Below are positions 61,510 to 64,000 of a stretch of DNA of 64,000 nt, one piece after another. The notes under the pieces were generated by a model. The model saw only the letters and a list, made by a program, of their open reading frames with translations, did no database searches and had not been told where the DNA came from. The stretch covers positions 29,809-93,808 of the forward strand of contig JAJTUP010000143.1 in assembly GCA_021399435.1 (NCBI GenBank). Reading direction: 5' to 3'. Position 1 is the first letter of the stretch, and each line of letters begins with the position of its first letter. Source of the DNA: Diaporthe sp. PMI_573. Its lineage: Eukaryota; Ascomycota; Sordariomycetes; Diaporthales; Diaporthaceae. The translations under genes were made by a program, and so were the position numbers.

Positions 61510-61972
61510 TGTTATGAATGTAATAGGAATAGAACTAGGGTTTGACTATTAGTCTCCTAGAAGTACAGGAAAACCCTATAGGCCAGCTAGCTAGGCCTAT
61601 AGAAAGAGGCACGACTATTAGTACATGTAATCTAGAATATTTACTTACCTAAGGATAGATTACTTAGATTATTAGCAGGATAGTAAGCCAAGTAAGCTAA
61701 CTAGATCACCAGGATTACTAGGTTACTAGTAAGCCAAGTAAGCCTTATGAGCTAGGCTAAAGAGATGGATATATAAGGATATATTTATTACTAGATAGCT
61801 AGATAGCATAGATAGCTTTTTAGCAGTTAATCTAAGTATTTACCCTAAATAGCTTTTATTAGCTTATGATTATTATCCGAAACCCTATTACTTAATTAAC
61901 TGCCTTGTTATGTATTTTAGACATAAACCTGATCTTTTGGTTTAGAGGACCTAGGAAACCTTGATTATTATA
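61510..61972 (+). repeat. 3' LTR of element A (463 bp)
   Basis: Partner of 35,523-35,985 with the same length; starts TGTTATGAATGTAATAGG and is more RIP-mutated than the 5' LTR. Followed by AAACT. Confidence 0.92.
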
Positions 61973-62290
61973 AAACTATATAAGAAACTAATATATAACC
62001 TTATAAACTCCCATTATACTATACTTTACCTAATGCCTGCTAATAATAGGTTTCTAGTCTAGCATACTTTAGTTTAAGGTTTCCTTACTAAGGTTAGTAC
62101 TCTTATACTAGAAGTTTTAAGAAACTAGCTAAAAAGTTTCATTCTACTAATATAGAAGATAATATACAAGATAAAGACTATAATTCCTTAGGAGCTATTT
62201 AGCGAGAATATTATATAATAGTTTTAGATAGCTAGTATAGTTAAATTTTTAAATTATTTAGTTAATATTCCTTATTACTTTACCAGGCCT
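61973..62290 (+). pseudogene. RIP-degraded frame interrupted by element A, part 2
   Basis: After the right AAACT copy the plus frame that ended at 35,522 continues in phase (removing A and one duplication) with TAG/TAA stops only, through FLTKVSTLILEVL-type text to at least 62,290. As for part 1, the true coding strand is undecided and no family is recognised. Confidence 0.4.
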
Positions 62291-62410
62291 TTAAGTCCTC
62301 TAGTAGATAAAGATATCCTTAATTAAACATTATATTAACTTTTTATTATTAATTTCGTCTAGTATTATAGCTAGTTCTTTAAGTCCTTATTAGCTTTTCT
62401 TTTATTATTA

Positions 62411-62811
62411 GGCAGTTATCTTACCCTTATCGACTTACCTTTAATTACTAGGTAGTTATCTTGCCCTTATTAGCCTATCTTTAATTACTAGGCTATTATC
62501 TTATTTTTATCGGCTTATCTTTAGTTATTGGGCAGTTATCTTGCCCTTATTGGCCTACCTTTAATTACTAGGCAGTTATCTTACCCTTATCGGCCTATCT
62601 TTAGTTGTTAGGCAGTTATCTTACCCTCTTCGGCTTGCCTTTAGTTATTAGATAGTTATCTTGCCCTTTTCGGCTTGCCTTTAGTTATTAGGCAGTTATC
62701 TTGCTCTCTTTGGCTTGCCTTTAGTTATTAGGCAGTCATCTTGCCCTCTTCGGCTTACCTTTAGTTATTAGGCAGTCATCTTACCCTCTTCGACTTGCTT
62801 TTAGCCTGCTA
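62411..62811 (+). repeat. 40-bp minisatellite, 10 copies
   Basis: GGCAGTTATC (or one-base variants) recurs exactly every 40 bp at 62,411, 62,451, 62,491, 62,531, 62,571, 62,611, 62,651, 62,691, 62,731 and 62,771. The unit continues TTGCCCTCTTCGGCTTGCC and TTTAGTTATTA. Left units are more mutated (CTTAT for CTCTT), right units more alike. The period is not a multiple of three. Confidence 0.92.
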
Positions 62812-62859
62812 TTATTTACATTTTAGCCCCCTCTATTTCTAATATAACTTAATAGCCTA

Positions 62860-63274
62860 TTTAGCCGTCATCTTTTCCTCTAGTACCTATAAGTTATATT
62901 TATTTGGCCATCCCTTTTATTTTACTAAATAGTAAATTGTGCCTTTGATTTCCTAGTAGTTATAAAGCTCCTCTAGCTCCCATTCTATATTCTTATCCTA
63001 TAAATTAGGTAGGTTATCTGTCTCTATTATAAGGGCCTTAAGGCTTCTTACTACCCATAGTTTTAGTTAGGTAATTAAGAGAATATTATATATTAGAGAG
63101 TATTTTTCTGAAAATACTAGTTTATAGGCCTAGGTTCTATACCAGCTAATTACTCAAAAAGGCCCTACCCTCTAGAAAGCTAGCTTTTAATTCTTTAGAG
63201 AAAGATACTTAGTTGACAATAATACCTACTCTCCTACTTTAAACTCTATAGACTTGTAGCGTTTATTATAGAAT
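62860..63274 (-). pseudogene. Ty3/Gypsy chromovirus fragment: integrase C-terminus and chromodomain
   Basis: On the minus strand the text runs YNKRYKSIEFKVGE, then the GPF/Y motif VGPF (about 63,148-63,168). It then reads a chromodomain ending LVKWKGWPNKYNL at about 62,885-62,990, reading TAG/TAA as Gln/Trp. It is cut at 63,274 by the 534-bp element copy 6, and the rest of the element is not in the window. Family differs from D by its chromodomain sequence and orientation. Confidence 0.8.
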
Positions 63275-63717
63275 TGTGAAGGTTAGTGGATCGAATGGTA
63301 GTTAGGTAGCAGTAGGGTGCCTGGAGGCTTCTTTGGAATCTTGAGAATGGTTTAGACAACTTTGTATTGAATTTGAGTGGGCTTCTGTCAGCCCTCCTCA
63401 CACATCCTCCGACATCGTCTCACCCGCGGGCACGCGTGGGTTGGCTCTGGTGCAGGAATAGCGAGGCCGGAAAATTCGGCCCCCAGACCCACTATCTTTA
63501 GCTTCAAATAGCCAGCCAACCCTAACCCTGACAGTAACTAAACTAAATATAGATAAACTTTAGAAATTAGACTATCTAATAAACTAGGTTACATGCTTTT
63601 TAGGTAAGAAATAAGGGTAATGCAGAGGTACAAAGTTAGGGTCTTAAAATAGCCTAAAAAATCAACTCACGGCCACCAAACTCATCTGCCGGCGTGCACG
63701 CCTTATAGGCACTTAGA
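63275..63717 (-). mobile_element. 534-bp element copy 6, truncated
   Basis: Starts TGTGAAGGTTAGTGG and follows the family to about 63,717, then the remaining ~90 bp (the TGTTAAACGG end) are missing where the next LTR-like sequence begins. The 5' third has a few substitutions relative to copy 3, including the CCTGGAGGCTTCTTTGG segment. Confidence 0.8.
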
Positions 63718-63721
63718 CAAA

Positions 63722-64000
63722 TGTTATAAACCGACACGATGGCACCCAGGGGACCCGTTTCGATAACCACGGCAAACAGAATCAGACGCCACGACGCAAC
63801 CCCGCAGGCACTTGACGGCAGAGTCGGCCTAGCATACCAAGACCAGGGTTAGGGTCGGGCTCGCAAGACTCGGTTGCAAGCTATACAAGCCGACTCGACG
63901 AGGGAATTATCGAGCCTTATACTATAGATCGTAGGCTTGCCTTGCAAGCCAGCGAGCTAACTAAAGAGTCGAAATATATAAGGACATAGTTATTACCAAC
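63722..64000 (+). mobile_element. Start of an unmutated LTR, truncated by the window edge
   Basis: Begins TGTTATAAACCGACACGATGG after ACAAA. It is GC-rich, and near the edge has CTAAAGAGTCGAAATATATAAGGACATAGTTATTACC, matching the AAAGAGATGGACATATAAGGACATACTCATTACC segment of the A/B LTRs (35,775-35,815). It is therefore a related but much less mutated LTR of the same superfamily. Confidence 0.65.

Larger units (their letters stand above)
35523..61972 (+). mobile_element. Ty3/Gypsy element A, the outer element of the nest
   Basis: Bounded by collinear 463-bp LTRs (35,523-35,985 and 61,510-61,972) starting TGTCAC/TGTTAT and ending ATTATA, and by AAACT target duplications at 35,518-35,522 and 61,973-61,977. 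Its own sequence is split into 35,986-38,648, 54,566-55,618, 57,949-59,280 and 59,726-61,509 by later insertions. Gag begins at about 36,054, where the ATG is now ATA. The zinc knuckle near 37,030-37,075 has Cys and His changed to Tyr. RT, RNase H and integrase follow in the distal pieces. It is heavily RIP-mutated. Confidence 0.88.

Noticed and set aside
62411..62811. CRISPR array
   Set aside because: Period 40 with no unique spacers; every part of the unit repeats, and the DNA is eukaryotic.

Overview
The window reads as a filamentous ascomycete (Pezizomycotina, plausibly Eurotiales) chromosome segment from a gene-poor, transposon-dense compartment. The reasons are 45-60 bp GT-AG introns, genes of typical fungal families (BBE-like flavoprotein, bZIP regulator, class-II P450, short-chain dehydrogenases), Ty3/Gypsy chromoviruses, a pogo/Fot1 element, and pervasive C-to-T / G-to-A damage of the RIP (repeat-induced point mutation) type. 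In most degraded reading frames the interruptions are TAA/TAG, or occasionally TGA, at positions where CAA, CAG or TGG would be expected.

Layout. 1-13 kb is RIP-degraded. It holds a DUF3716-like ORF (+), a Ty3/Gypsy element (-), an unidentified Cys-rich ORF (-), a DUF7924-like ORF (-) and a casein kinase I-like gene (+). 13.0-16.6 kb is an unmutated island with one intact BBE-like FAD oxidase gene. 16.8-21.3 kb is a repeat block: a 475-bp LTR, three copies of a ~534-bp element, AT-rich tandem repeats and a pogo-type MITE. 21.3-33.3 kb is a second unmutated island. It carries the 3' end of an MDR dehydrogenase gene, an intact SDR (-), a bZIP regulator (-), an indel-broken SDR (+) and a cytochrome P450 (+). 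Together with the BBE gene this looks like the decayed periphery of a secondary-metabolism or catabolic cluster, with no backbone synthase in the window.

33.3-64 kb is a nested retrotransposon pile that can be resolved by target-site duplications (TSDs). Element A (35,523-61,972, TSD AAACT) interrupts an older degraded frame. Element B (38,649-54,560, TSD ACTAG) lies in A. A third LTR of the same family (C) lies in B but has no partner LTR. Chromovirus D (47,441-53,372, TSD GCAAG) lies in B/C. A Fot1/pogo element (55,621-57,946, TSD TA) lies in A. Four short elements with 5-bp TSDs lie in A or B/C. Several of the short elements are not RIP-mutated although their hosts are, so they arrived later. 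Beyond A are a 40-bp minisatellite, a chromodomain-bearing Gypsy fragment, a sixth copy of the 534-bp element and the start of a clean LTR running off the right edge.

Only four genes look intact: the BBE-like oxidase, the SDR, the bZIP factor and the P450. No tRNA, rRNA or CRISPR was recognised.
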